A DNA stretch of 41,627 nucleotides, taken from assembly GCA_902592985.1 (NCBI GenBank), contig CACJGR010000006.1:1-41627 (forward strand), written 5' to 3'. Positions 1 through 8,402 of this stretch are shown in pieces. A program made the position numbers and the translations under genes. The notes beneath the pieces are model-generated. The model was not told the DNA's origin, made no database searches, and worked only from the letters and a program-made list of their open reading frames with translations. The stretch is from an uncultured Pelagibacteraceae bacterium (GTDB taxonomy: Bacteria; Pseudomonadota; Alphaproteobacteria; Pelagibacterales; Pelagibacteraceae). Each line of letters opens with the position of its first letter. The stretch's first letter is position 1.

Positions 1-371
1 TATTAAAAAAATTTGCAAAGAAAAGATATCAGATTTCTTTGCCTGTAATTAAAAAAAAATTTGACATGGATTTTTACAAGTGGTCTTTTAATGACTCTCT
101 AAAAATTAACCAATTTGGAATTCCTGAACCGAGTTCTAAAAAATTAATTTATCCAGATATAATTCTAATACCATTAGTTGCTTTTGATAATAATTTAAAC
201 CGTTTGGGTTATGGAGGAGGTTATTATGATCGTTTCATTAAAAAATTAACAAAGAAAAAAAAAATTTTAAAAATTGGTTTAGCCTTTTCAGTTCAAAAAA
301 TTAATAATGTACCTGTAACAAAATATGATAAAAAACTAGATTATATTGTAACGGATAAATATATTTTATAA
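1..371 (+). CDS. 5-formyltetrahydrofolate cyclo-ligase, 5' end missing
   Basis: This is the C-terminal part of a methenyl-THF synthetase, which uses ATP to turn 5-formyl-THF into 5,10-methenyl-THF in the cytoplasmic folate pool. The frame is open from base 3, the left edge of the window, so the true start lies outside. The TTG at 39 sits mid-domain and is not a start. The visible part has the family's LPV strand, then the signature glycine loop YGGGYYDRF (around codons 70-78 of the visible part), then the final strand ending in DYIVTD. The stop overlaps the ATG of the next gene by one base, so the two are probably co-transcribed. The identification rests on the YGGGYYDR motif and is firm. Confidence 0.9.
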   Translation, partial: LKKFAKKRYQISLPVIKKKFDMDFYKWSFNDSLKINQFGIPEPSSKKLIYPDIILIPLVAFDNNLNRLGYGGGYYDRFIKKLTKKKKILKIGLAFSVQKINNVPVTKYDKKLDYIVTDKYIL

Positions 372-1177
372 TGAGGATACTTTTTTTAGGTGATGTAGTT
401 GGAAAATCTGGCTGTTTAGCTGTAACCCAAAATTTGCCAGACCTAATAAAAAAGAGAAAAATAGATTTTGTAATTATAAATGGAGAAAATGCTGCCGATC
501 AAGGAGTAGGCATCACAGAAGAAATCAGCAATAATCTTTTTAATTGTGGAGCTGACGTAATAACTACCGGTAATCATGTTTGGGATCAAAAAGAGGCATT
601 AAGTTATATTAGTAAGGAAAATAGACTTTTGAGACCTGAAAATTTAATTAAACCATCTCCAGGAAAGGGATTTGAAATATTTAAAACAAAAAACAATTTT
701 AAAGTTGGTGTTCTTAATTTAATGGGAAACATATATATGAAAAAATGTGACGATGTATTTGAATCATCAAAAGAATTTATAAAAAAAAATAATTTAAAAG
801 AAGATTATGATTTTTTAGTAGTTGATTTTCACGGCGAAATTACAAGTGAAAAAATGGCAATGGGACATTTTTTTGATGGAAAAGCAACTTTAGTTGTTGG
901 TACTCACACCCATGTTCCTACCAATGATGCTAGAATTTTAGAAAATGGCACTGCATATCTAACAGATGCTGGCATGTGTGGAGATTATAATTCAGTAATT
1001 GGAATGAATAAAAATAATTCTTTAAATAAATTTTTAAAAAAAGAATATAAAAAACATTTTCCAGCAATAGGTAAAGCTACTTTGAGCGGTGTAATTGTTG
1101 AAGCTGATACAAAAAATGGGTTGGCAAAAGGTATTGAAAATTTTATATACGGAGGAGATTTAAAAAATTCTGATTAA
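371..1177 (+). CDS. YmdB-family metallophosphoesterase (TIGR00282 type)
   Basis: This 268-residue cytoplasmic protein belongs to the calcineurin-like family of Bacillus YmdB, a 2',3'-cyclic-nucleotide phosphodiesterase. Metal-site motifs are visible in order: GDVVG (residues 7-11), NGENAADQGVG (around 37-47), GNHVWDQ (around 67-73), DFHGE (around 152-156) and GTHTHVPTND (around 177-186). The length is normal for the family. The ATG overlaps the stop of the cyclo-ligase gene in a TAATG junction, and yebC starts 3 bases after its stop, so this is the second gene of an operon. In Alphaproteobacteria this gene is commonly found between the cyclo-ligase and yebC. Its physiological substrate in this lineage is not established. 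Confidence 0.88.
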   Translation: MRILFLGDVVGKSGCLAVTQNLPDLIKKRKIDFVIINGENAADQGVGITEEISNNLFNCGADVITTGNHVWDQKEALSYISKENRLLRPENLIKPSPGKGFEIFKTKNNFKVGVLNLMGNIYMKKCDDVFESSKEFIKKNNLKEDYDFLVVDFHGEITSEKMAMGHFFDGKATLVVGTHTHVPTNDARILENGTAYLTDAGMCGDYNSVIGMNKNNSLNKFLKKEYKKHFPAIGKATLSGVIVEADTKNGLAKGIENFIYGGDLKNSD

Positions 1178-1179
1178 TT

Positions 1180-1905
1180 ATGGCAGGTCATTCACATTGG
1201 GCAGGAATTAAGCATAAAAAGGGTAAAGCTGATAAAAAAAAATCAAATATATTTTCAAAATTATCAAGAGAAATTATAGTTGCAGCAAAACTAGGTGATA
1301 AAGATCCAGATATGAATGCAAGATTAAGATCAGCAATCCAGGCGGCACGATCAGCAAATATGCCTAAAGGAAATATTGAAAGAGCTATCAATAAATCTTC
1401 AACAAGTATTGGTTCAAATTTTGAAAATTTAAGATATGAAGGATTTGGTCCAGATAAAATAGCAGTAGTTGTTGAAACATTAACAGATAATAAAAATAGA
1501 ACAGCATCAAGTATTAGGACTATTTTTCAAAAAAGTGGTGGTAGTCTTGGAACCCAAGGTTCGGCAACTCATAATTTTAGTCAACTTGGAGTTATTAAAA
1601 TTGATAAAAAAGAGATATCCGATGAAAATATTTTAGAGCTTGCAATTGATTCTGGTGCCGATGAATGTATATCAAGTAATGATTTTCATGAAATTCATTG
1701 TGAAATGAGTAAAGTTTATAGTGTAAAAAAAAAATTAGAATCTACAATTCAAAATTTCATTTTTGCAGGAATAGAATGGAAACCCTTAAATTGCGTGGAA
1801 ATCAGTAAAGACAAATTAGAAGCAACGACTGAATTTTTAGAAACTCTAGAAGACAATGATGATGTTCAAAGTGTTTATACCAACCTAAAATTAACAAATA
1901 ATTAA
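1180..1905 (+). CDS. yebC: YebC/PmpR/TACO1 family protein
   Basis: A 241-residue YebC-family protein with the diagnostic N-terminus MAGHSHWAGIKHKKGKAD. The whole length matches the usual three-domain form of about 240-250 residues, including the LRYEGFGP strand and the TDNKNRT helix start. Family members were first called DNA-binding regulators (PmpR). More recent work on YebC and its mitochondrial relative TACO1 points to a role in translation, easing stalls on difficult peptide stretches, so the name transcriptional regulator should be held loosely. The stop TAA overlaps the ATG of the resolvase gene by one base, consistent with translational coupling. Confidence 0.93.
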   Translation: MAGHSHWAGIKHKKGKADKKKSNIFSKLSREIIVAAKLGDKDPDMNARLRSAIQAARSANMPKGNIERAINKSSTSIGSNFENLRYEGFGPDKIAVVVETLTDNKNRTASSIRTIFQKSGGSLGTQGSATHNFSQLGVIKIDKKEISDENILELAIDSGADECISSNDFHEIHCEMSKVYSVKKKLESTIQNFIFAGIEWKPLNCVEISKDKLEATTEFLETLEDNDDVQSVYTNLKLTNN

Positions 1906-2399
1906 TGCTTATAATTGGAATTGATCCAGGCATTTCAGGTTCAATATGTTTCTTTGAAGATGGAAAAATAATTGATCTTGTTGAAATGCCTAGCATGGCT
2001 GAAGGAAAAAAAAATAAAAAACAAGTTAATGCTGCTCAAATTTATAATGAAATTAATAAAAGGATTAAAAATCTTGAAAAAAAAAATATTAAAGTTGTTA
2101 TTGAGCAAGTATCTGCAATGCCAGGTCAAGGTGTAACTAGTATGTTTAATTTTGGTCAATCATTTGGAGTTTTAAAAGGGGTTTGTTCAGCTATGCAACT
2201 TTCAATGTATCTTGTAAGACCAGCAAAATGGAAAAAGTATTTTAATCTTATTAATTCAGAAAAAGATGCTAGTAGAACCAAAGCAATTCAAATTTTTCCT
2301 TATATTTCAGCACAATTATCTAGAAAAAAAGACGCAAATAAAGCGGATGCCATTCTAATAGCCAGTTTTTTCTACGAAACTTATCAATCTGAAGAGTAG
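1905..2399 (+). CDS. RuvC-fold Holliday junction resolvase, phage type
   Basis: A 164-residue RNase H-fold nuclease expected to cut Holliday junctions. Likely catalytic acids are D7 in GIDPGISG, E67 in VVIEQV, and D143 and D148 in KKDANKADAILIA. It sits exactly where ruvC lies in many proteobacteria, after yebC, but differs from ordinary RuvC. The segment AMPGQGVTSMFNFGQS (71-86), the following WK and the terminal D-x4-AD spacing resemble the RuvC-like resolvases of tailed phages and some bacteria, as I recall those families. In E. coli RuvC the last two aspartates are three residues apart; here they are five apart. No ruvA, ruvB or ybgC follows; tolQ comes next. It may be the housekeeping resolvase here or an ancient replacement. 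Confidence 0.78.
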   Translation: MLIIGIDPGISGSICFFEDGKIIDLVEMPSMAEGKKNKKQVNAAQIYNEINKRIKNLEKKNIKVVIEQVSAMPGQGVTSMFNFGQSFGVLKGVCSAMQLSMYLVRPAKWKKYFNLINSEKDASRTKAIQIFPYISAQLSRKKDANKADAILIASFFYETYQSEE

Positions 2400-2452
2400 T
2401 TATTTATTATTATAGACAAATTCATGACACATTTTAGTGTGAGATCTTAGCT

Positions 2453-3127
2453 ATGGAAGCAGACATAACATCTCAAGCAGTTGGTTTAGCAAGCAATACA
2501 GATTTTTCTATAATGACATTGTTTATTAGAGCTGACATAATTGTAAAGTCAGTAATATTACTATTGATAGCTAGCTCAATCTATTCATGGGCAATTATTT
2601 TTGAAAAAATTAAATTATTTAAAAAAATTAATACAAGCACTGATGACTTTGAGAACAAATTTTGGAAATCAAAATCTGCAGAAACTTTTTATAATAGTCT
2701 TCCAATAAACATAGACGATCCTATGGCAAACGTTTTTAAAGATTCAATGCAAGTATTGTTAAAATCTAAACGTAGCTCCAATCTAAATGAAAAAATGTCT
2801 AGAATGTTAGAGATAAATATTTATCGGCAAATGGAAAAGATTGAAAAAAGCTATACGTTTCTTGCAACAGTAGGATCTACTGCGCCATTTATAGGGTTAT
2901 TTGGAACAGTATGGGGAATTATGAATTCATTCCAGTCAATTGCAATTTCTAGAAATACAAGTTTAGCAATTGTTGCCCCAGGCATTGCTGAAGCTTTGTT
3001 TGCAACAGCTTTAGGATTACTAGCAGCAATTCCAGCTGTAGTAGCTTTTAATAAATTTAGCAATGATTCTAGAAAATATTTACAAAAATTGGAAAATTTT
3101 TCAAAAAGACTTTTATCAATAATTTAA
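2453..3127 (+). CDS. tolQ: TolQ, proton-channel subunit of Tol-Pal
   Basis: A 224-residue inner-membrane protein of the MotA/TolQ/ExbB family. With TolR it forms the proton-driven motor that energises TolA and pulls the outer membrane inwards during division. A first membrane segment lies at about 31-49 (VKSVILLLIASSIYSWAII). A cytoplasmic loop follows, then the family signature STAPFIGLFGTVWGI (around 141-155) leading into the second segment, and a third, Ala-rich segment at about 180-200 (EALFATALGLLAAIPAV). The 53 bases upstream contain no other gene. tolR begins 3 bases after the stop. The product is slightly shorter than E. coli TolQ but complete. Confidence 0.95.
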   Translation: MEADITSQAVGLASNTDFSIMTLFIRADIIVKSVILLLIASSIYSWAIIFEKIKLFKKINTSTDDFENKFWKSKSAETFYNSLPINIDDPMANVFKDSMQVLLKSKRSSNLNEKMSRMLEINIYRQMEKIEKSYTFLATVGSTAPFIGLFGTVWGIMNSFQSIAISRNTSLAIVAPGIAEALFATALGLLAAIPAVVAFNKFSNDSRKYLQKLENFSKRLLSII

Positions 3128-3129
3128 TA

Positions 3130-3546
3130 ATGGCATTTAAATTAAAACGTTCATCTCGAGAACCAATGAGCGAAATAAATGTTACTCCATTCGTTGATGT
3201 AATGTTGGTATTGTTAATTATTTTTATGGTAACAGCTCCATTATTAACTGTTGGAGTTCAAGTTGATTTGCCCGAAAGTTCAGCAGACTCACTTCCAGAA
3301 GAGCAAGAACCTTTAACATTAACTATTAATTCTAAAGGTGAAATTTTTATTCAAGAGGCTAAAGTTGAGTATGAAAAAATTATTGCAAAAATATTAGCAA
3401 TTTCAAAAAATAGAACTGATACAAGGATTTACGTAAGAGGAGACAAAACAATTAATTATGGAAGAGTTTTAGAAATAATGGGCATGCTTTCAGGGTCAGG
3501 TTTTACTAAAGTTGCATTAATTTCAGAGCCTTATAAAGAAAGGTAA
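3130..3546 (+). CDS. tolR: TolR, ExbD-type motor subunit
   Basis: A 138-residue ExbD/TolR protein: a short cytoplasmic N-terminus, one membrane helix, and a periplasmic domain that can bind peptidoglycan. The segment INVTPFVDVMLVLLIIFMV (about 17-35) carries the helix and the conserved membrane aspartate, D24, which takes part in proton flow in this family. The periplasmic part runs from the DLPES motif to the end and has the usual length. It sits between tolQ (2 intergenic bases) and tolA (4 intergenic bases), inside one transcription unit. Confidence 0.95.
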   Translation: MAFKLKRSSREPMSEINVTPFVDVMLVLLIIFMVTAPLLTVGVQVDLPESSADSLPEEQEPLTLTINSKGEIFIQEAKVEYEKIIAKILAISKNRTDTRIYVRGDKTINYGRVLEIMGMLSGSGFTKVALISEPYKER

Positions 3547-3550
3547 AGTC

Positions 3551-4357
3551 GTGATTAGAAATATTGTTATTTCTTCAACTTTTCATTTGTCTATAATTTT
3601 AATTGCATCAATGAGTTTGCCATTTTTATTAAAAAAACCGATTGATCTTCCGCCAATTATTTCAATCGAACTTATTCAAATTACTGATAAAACTAATATT
3701 CCTTTTGCTCCAAAGGCAAAAAAAATAATTGAAAAAGTGAAGAAAAAAGAAAAACTAGTCTCTGAGCAAGCTCCACCTAAAATTATAAAAAAAGAAAAAC
3801 CTGAATCAATTCCCTTACCAGATGAGAAGATTAAAAAAGTAGAAAAATTAGAAGATAAAAAACAAAATCCAGAACAAATAGATAATGAAGTTAAACAAGT
3901 TTCAGAGTTTGAAAAAGAAGAATTGTTTGACCCGAACAATATTGCAGCACTTATTGACAAATCTAAAGAAGAAGCTGCAGAAACTAATATAAAAACAAAT
4001 AAAATTAGTCAAGACCAAGATAAAAGTATTGATGTGACAGGTTTATCACTAAGTGAAGAAGATGCTTTAAAAGCACAAATCTTTACGTGTTGGAGCATAC
4101 CGCTAGGATTACCTTATAATGAAAATTTATTAGTTAGAATAAAGTTAAAGTTAAAACCAGATGGATCTGTTATAAGATCGGAAGTTTTAGATCATGCAAG
4201 AATGAATAAACCTGGGCAAGGATTTTATAAAGTATTAGCCGAAAGTGCATTAAGAGCAATTAAATTATGTCAACCATTAAGAGTTCCAACTACAGGCTAT
4301 GAAAGATGGAAAGATTTACAATTAAACTTTGATGCGAGAGAGATGTTAGAAGGTTAA
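3551..4357 (+). CDS. tolA: TolA, trans-periplasmic linker of Tol-Pal
   Basis: A 268-residue TolA, anchored in the inner membrane and crossing the periplasm to contact TolB and Pal. An N-terminal membrane helix covers about residues 5-26. A Lys/Glu/Pro-rich region of about 110 residues follows (around 55-165, runs such as [10 protein letters not shown]), shorter than the long helical domain of E. coli TolA. The C-terminal domain (about 170-268) has the family features of one Cys in FTCWSIP and a second in KLCQPL. The start codon is GTG, 4 bases after tolR. Low sequence identity is normal for TolA; position and domain plan make the call secure. Confidence 0.9.
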   Translation: MIRNIVISSTFHLSIILIASMSLPFLLKKPIDLPPIISIELIQITDKTNIPFAPKAKKIIEKVKKKEKLVSEQAPPKIIKKEKPESIPLPDEKIKKVEKLEDKKQNPEQIDNEVKQVSEFEKEELFDPNNIAALIDKSKEEAAETNIKTNKISQDQDKSIDVTGLSLSEEDALKAQIFTCWSIPLGLPYNENLLVRIKLKLKPDGSVIRSEVLDHARMNKPGQGFYKVLAESALRAIKLCQPLRVPTTGYERWKDLQLNFDAREMLEG

Positions 4358-4359
4358 AA

Positions 4360-5706
4360 ATGTTATTTAGATACTTATTTTTTATATTAATAATTTTTTT
4401 ACCTATTAAAACTTTTGCTTTAATAGAAGTTGATATCACAAGAGGAAATCTAAGTCCTTTACCGATAGCAGTATCCCCTTTATCTATAGATAAAAAATCT
4501 AAAGAAAGTTTTAACGAAATATTAAAAAATGAGAAAGATATTGGTGCAGAGATTTCAATGATTGTTGAAAACAATTTAAAACAATCAGGTTTATTTAATC
4601 CTTTAAATAAAAATGCATTTCTGCAAAAACCAGATATTGCACATTTAAAACCTCGATTTGAAGATTGGGCACTAATTAAAGCTCAAGCTTTAATTACAGG
4701 GAAAGTAACTTTTATTAATGAAAAATTGAGAGTTGAATTTCGACTGTGGGATGTTTTAGCTGCAAAAGAAATGATGGCTTTAGCTTTTACAACTGTACCA
4801 AATAATTGGAGACGAGTAGGTCATATAATTACAGATAAAGTTTATGAACGGTTAACTGGAGAAAAAGGTTATTTTGATACTAGAATTATTTATGTTGCTG
4901 AAGAAGGAAAAAAAACAAATAGAATTAAAAAATTGGCAATTATGGACCAGGATGGTTTTAATACAAAATATTTAACTTTAGGAAATGAATTGGTGCTAAC
5001 ACCCAGATTTAACCCAACCAATCAGATGGTAACTTATTTATCTTATTTTAGAAATTTGCCTAGAGTTTATTTACTTGATATAGAAACTGGAATTCAAGAA
5101 GTTGTAGGTGATTTTCCAGGCATGACATTTGCACCAAGATTTTCACCAGATGGAAAAAAAATAATAATGAGTTTTGCTATGGATGGCAATTCAGATATTT
5201 ATACGATGGATCTTGAAAATAGAATTGTTGAAAGAATTACAAACCATCCATCAATTGACACATCTCCGTCTTATTCGCCCAATAGTAAATATATTTGTTT
5301 TAATTCTGACAGAAGTGGTTACCAGCAAATTTATGTAATGAGAAGCGATGGCAGTAATGTTAAAAGAATTTCATTTGGTAAAGGTTTGTATGGAACTCCG
5401 GTTTGGTCACCGAGAGGTGATTTAATTGCTTTTACAAAATTACATAAAGGTAAATTTTATATTGGAGTTATGAGAACCGACGGCTCAGGTGAAAGATTGT
5501 TAACTGAAAATTTTTACCAAGAAGCCCCATCATGGTCGCCAAATGGAAGAGTTTTGATATTTTATAGAGAAACGAAAACTGATGAAAAAGGAGAAGGATT
5601 TTCAGCTAAATTATGGTCTATAGATTTAACAGGCTATAATGAGAGGTTAGTAGAGACAGAAACAGACGCTTCAGACCCATCCTGGTCATCTTTATTGAGT
5701 AATTAA
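4360..5706 (+). CDS. tolB: TolB, periplasmic beta-propeller of Tol-Pal
   Basis: A 448-residue periplasmic protein. A signal peptide occupies about 1-20 (hydrophobic [10 protein letters not shown]), and the mature N-terminus carries the TolA-binding TolB box region ([11 protein letters not shown]). An N-terminal alpha/beta domain (to about 160) is followed by a six-bladed propeller with repeated motifs of the type [33 protein letters not shown] and [10 protein letters not shown]. The length is close to the family's usual 430-450. It begins 2 bases after tolA. Pal follows after a 76-base gap, the largest inside the block. Confidence 0.96.
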   Translation: MLFRYLFFILIIFLPIKTFALIEVDITRGNLSPLPIAVSPLSIDKKSKESFNEILKNEKDIGAEISMIVENNLKQSGLFNPLNKNAFLQKPDIAHLKPRFEDWALIKAQALITGKVTFINEKLRVEFRLWDVLAAKEMMALAFTTVPNNWRRVGHIITDKVYERLTGEKGYFDTRIIYVAEEGKKTNRIKKLAIMDQDGFNTKYLTLGNELVLTPRFNPTNQMVTYLSYFRNLPRVYLLDIETGIQEVVGDFPGMTFAPRFSPDGKKIIMSFAMDGNSDIYTMDLENRIVERITNHPSIDTSPSYSPNSKYICFNSDRSGYQQIYVMRSDGSNVKRISFGKGLYGTPVWSPRGDLIAFTKLHKGKFYIGVMRTDGSGERLLTENFYQEAPSWSPNGRVLIFYRETKTDEKGEGFSAKLWSIDLTGYNERLVETETDASDPSWSSLLSN

Positions 5707-5772
5707 TAGTAAATGGTTGATTTTTAACTTGAAACATTTAAATAGTTATGAAAAAGTTACATATTCAATATA

Positions 5773-5778
5773 AGGAGC
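5773..5778 (+). promoter_or_regulatory. strong ribosome binding site of pal
   Basis: An AAGGAG sequence lies about five bases before the ATG of pal. Most genes in this window have no recognisable Shine-Dalgarno sequence, so this one stands out. It fits the high copy number that Pal has in other Gram-negative cells, which is general knowledge and not measured here. The 76-base tolB-pal gap gives room for a separate promoter, but I could not identify convincing -35 and -10 boxes in it. Confidence 0.7.
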
Positions 5779-5782
5779 AGTA

Positions 5783-6268
5783 ATGGACTTAGGCAAAATT
5801 TTTAAAAATACATTTCTAGTTATAGTAGCATGCATAGCTTTATCAGCTTGTGCAACTCAAAAGAAAGTAGACAGCACCGGCCAAATGCAGGGTGATGTGT
5901 ACACTGGAACAGATACAGTTAAGTATTTAGCATCAGGAGTACCGGATAGAGTTTTCTTTGCAACAAATGAATCAGTACTAACAACTAAATCAAGAGATAC
6001 TTTAAGAAAACAAGCTGCATGGATGAGAAAAAATAGTGAACTAACTTTTGTGATTGAAGGACATGCAGACGAAAGAGGAACAAGAGAATATAACTTAGCC
6101 TTAGGTGAGCGAAGAGCAAATGCAGCTAAGGATTACCTAATGACTTATGGAGTGGCTGGAAATAGATTGCAAGTGATTAGTTATGGAAAAGAAAGACCTG
6201 TTGATTCAGGATCTAATCCATTATCTTGGTCAAAAAACAGAAGATCAGTTACAGTAAAAGCTAATTAG
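5783..6268 (+). CDS. pal: Pal, peptidoglycan-associated lipoprotein
   Basis: A 161-residue outer-membrane lipoprotein that holds the outer membrane to peptidoglycan and is the outer partner of the Tol machine. The signal sequence ends in the lipobox LSAC, with the lipidated Cys at residue 23. A short linker leads to an OmpA-like domain (about 48-160) with FFATNESVL, the peptidoglycan-binding signature GHADERGTREYNLALGERRA (around 93-112) and a closing RRSVTV. All the hallmark residues are present. An intrinsic terminator lies directly after the stop, so pal is probably the last gene of the main tol transcript. Confidence 0.97.
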   Translation: MDLGKIFKNTFLVIVACIALSACATQKKVDSTGQMQGDVYTGTDTVKYLASGVPDRVFFATNESVLTTKSRDTLRKQAAWMRKNSELTFVIEGHADERGTREYNLALGERRANAAKDYLMTYGVAGNRLQVISYGKERPVDSGSNPLSWSKNRRSVTVKAN

Positions 6269-6280
6269 TTAAATTAATTT

Positions 6281-6319
6281 TAAAAGACCCTGTTATGAAA
6301 TATACAGGGTCTTTTTTTT
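6281..6319 (+). terminator. rho-independent terminator between pal and cpoB
   Basis: An eleven-base perfect inverted repeat, AAAAGACCCTG and CAGGGTCTTTT, surrounds a loop of about 13 bases and runs into eight T residues. The six-base GACCCT core is G+C-rich in a very A+T-rich surrounding. It is the clearest intrinsic terminator in the window. It begins about 13 bases after the pal stop and ends about 28 bases before cpoB. Confidence 0.9.
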
Positions 6320-6346
6320 GCCATTATTATAATTACAAATCAATGG

Positions 6347-7339
6347 ATGATTAAGTTAAAAAATTTTATTGTTATAAATTTATTTATAATAATTATCCTA
6401 GTAAGTACAAAATCTTTTTCAGAAAATCATAATATATTGGAAATATTAGAGCTAATACAAAAAGATCTTAAGACACTGGAAAAGGCAGTTTATTCAGGTT
6501 CATTAAATGATAGTGTAAATAATTCAACCTCTTCAAGCTCTATTGATCAAAATACTGAAGATGTTTTAACTAGACATTTATTAAAATTGTCAGACATTGA
6601 AAAACAATTTCAAGAGTTAACAAACAAATTCGAAGAGATTAATTTTAAAATTGATAAATTATCGAATAGATTATCAAAAGTACAGGCAGATAATCAAATT
6701 AGATTTCAAGAACTAGAAAATAATTCAATTATTTCAGATGATGAAAGTAGGAAAATAACATCATTACCAAAAGAAGAAACAAAAAAAATTTTACCAGGAT
6801 CTTCAGAACCTCAAGATTTAGGTTCAATATCTTATAAAGACACAGAAACCAATTTATTAACACAGCAAACTCAGTCTATAGAGTCTACTGGAACAATATT
6901 AACGGAAACTTTTGAATCTGAAGAAAAATTATTACCTGATGAAAGTCCTGAAAAACAATATGAGTTTGCGATAAGTTTTTTAAAAGTAGGAGATTACAAC
7001 ACAGCCGAAAGGGCGTTTAAAGAATTTATTGATACTAATACCGAACATAAGTTAGCTGGAAATGCACAATACTGGTATGCCGAAACGTTTAGAATTAGAC
7101 AGTTGTATACAGATGCAGCCTCAGCTTATCTTGAAGGTTATCAGAAATATCCTAAAAGTGATAAGGCTCCTATAAATTTATTAAAACTTGGTGTATCATT
7201 AGTTCAAATAGGAGAAAAAGATCAAGGTTGTTTGATGATCACTGGTGTAGAGAAACAATATCCAAAAGCAAACCAATCTGTTCTTCAAAAAGCCAAATAT
7301 GAAGAAAAAAAGTTTGACTGCAAAAAAGAAAATTCATAA
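6347..7339 (+). CDS. cpoB: CpoB (YbgF), Tol-associated periplasmic protein
   Basis: A 330-residue periplasmic protein that in E. coli coordinates Tol-driven outer-membrane constriction with septal peptidoglycan synthesis. A signal peptide covers about 1-25 (hydrophobic VINLFIIIILVSTKSFS). A coiled-coil region lies around 75-125 (LSDIEKQFQELTNKFEEINF). A Ser/Thr/Glu-rich linker follows, then TPR-like repeats from about 203 to the end (QYEFAISFLKVGDYNTAERAF, YWYAETFRI). It lies downstream of the pal terminator, so it needs read-through or its own promoter. An overlapping ATG at 6343 is in another frame; the ATG at 6347 opens this gene. Confidence 0.88.
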   Translation: MIKLKNFIVINLFIIIILVSTKSFSENHNILEILELIQKDLKTLEKAVYSGSLNDSVNNSTSSSSIDQNTEDVLTRHLLKLSDIEKQFQELTNKFEEINFKIDKLSNRLSKVQADNQIRFQELENNSIISDDESRKITSLPKEETKKILPGSSEPQDLGSISYKDTETNLLTQQTQSIESTGTILTETFESEEKLLPDESPEKQYEFAISFLKVGDYNTAERAFKEFIDTNTEHKLAGNAQYWYAETFRIRQLYTDAASAYLEGYQKYPKSDKAPINLLKLGVSLVQIGEKDQGCLMITGVEKQYPKANQSVLQKAKYEEKKFDCKKENS

Positions 7340-8348
7340 TTCAATTCTCAAACATTTAATTAATCAAAGGGTATTAAGGATTTATAAAGAGTTTAAAAAT
7401 TCTTTAAATATAAACAATGATTTTGCTGTAGCAGTATCGGGAGGACCAGACAGTTTATCCTTAGCATTTTTAGCAAAATGTTTTTCATTGATTAATCAAA
7501 GAGATGTAAAATTTTACATAGTTGATCACAAACTACGTAAAAATTCATCATCTGAGGCTAAATTAGTATCTTTAACATTAAAAAAATTTGACATTAATTG
7601 CAAAATATTGACTTGGTACGGAAAAAAGCCATTAACTAATATCCAGGCGTTAGCAAGAGATCATAGGTATTCTCTTTTAACAAACCAATGTAAAAAAAAT
7701 AAGGTCAATTATCTTTTACTAGGACACCATATAGATGATCTGTATGAAAATTTTTTAATTAGGCTTCTTAGAGGAAGTGGATTAAAAGGTTTAACATCTT
7801 TTGGAAAAACTGCAGAATACCAAAGAAATGGTATTAAAATTTTAAGACCACTAATTAATTTAGAAAAAAAGGAGTTAATTTATTTATCAAACAAGGTATT
7901 TAATTTCTTTATTAAAGATCCTTCTAATTTAAATGAAAATTTCAAAAGAATTAGAATTAGAAATTTAATGGAAAATTTTAAAAAAGAAGGTCTAGACAAA
8001 AAAAAACTTAAATTAACTATTAGAAATTTGAAAGATTCGAATCAATCAATAAATTTTTATGTTAAAAAAAACATAGATAAAAATACAAAATTTTTTAATA
8101 AAAAAAATACTTTTATATTAAACGAATTTTTTTTTGATCAATCTCATGAAGTGATTTTTAGATCTTTATTATTTTTGATGAAAACAATTAGTGGAAAACA
8201 TTATGCTGCGAGAGGAAAGAGAGTTAATGATTTAATTGAAAAAATTAAGTTAAACAAAATTAGTACAAAAGTAACACTTGGTGGATGTTTTGTTGAAAAA
8301 TTTAACAAAACTATATTAATTTCAAGAGAAAAATCCTCTAAAACTTAG
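7299..8348 (+). CDS. tilS: tRNA(Ile)-lysidine synthase
   Basis: A 349-residue N-type ATP pyrophosphatase that puts lysine on C34 of the tRNA-Ile read as AUA, changing both its charging and its decoding. The P-loop SGGPDS is at 47-52. HKLRKNSS, RDHRYSLL and GHHIDDLYENFLIRLLRGSGLKGL are family blocks of the catalytic domain; the rest is Lys-rich and poorly conserved. The ATG lies inside the last 41 bases of cpoB in another frame. There is no in-frame ATG, GTG or TTG between it and the P-loop that would leave a normal N-terminus, so I keep the overlapping start. tilS directly before ftsH is a common proteobacterial arrangement. The low-G+C genome makes AUA decoding a heavy demand. Confidence 0.9.
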   Translation: MKKKSLTAKKKIHNSILKHLINQRVLRIYKEFKNSLNINNDFAVAVSGGPDSLSLAFLAKCFSLINQRDVKFYIVDHKLRKNSSSEAKLVSLTLKKFDINCKILTWYGKKPLTNIQALARDHRYSLLTNQCKKNKVNYLLLGHHIDDLYENFLIRLLRGSGLKGLTSFGKTAEYQRNGIKILRPLINLEKKELIYLSNKVFNFFIKDPSNLNENFKRIRIRNLMENFKKEGLDKKKLKLTIRNLKDSNQSINFYVKKNIDKNTKFFNKKNTFILNEFFFDQSHEVIFRSLLFLMKTISGKHYAARGKRVNDLIEKIKLNKISTKVTLGGCFVEKFNKTILISREKSSKT

Positions 8349-8402
8349 TTTTTATAACAAATTGGCACTTGTTTAATTTATAATAATTCTTATCTTACTC
8401 TT

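Noticed and set aside
39-41. TTG as the start of the cyclo-ligase gene
   Set aside because: The same frame is open to the left edge and encodes family sequence before it, so the gene is cut by the window.
8379-8384. TATAAT before ftsH as a promoter
   Set aside because: The only good -35-like box, TTGGCA, is 11 bases away, too close. No heat-shock type boxes were found, so I do not claim it.
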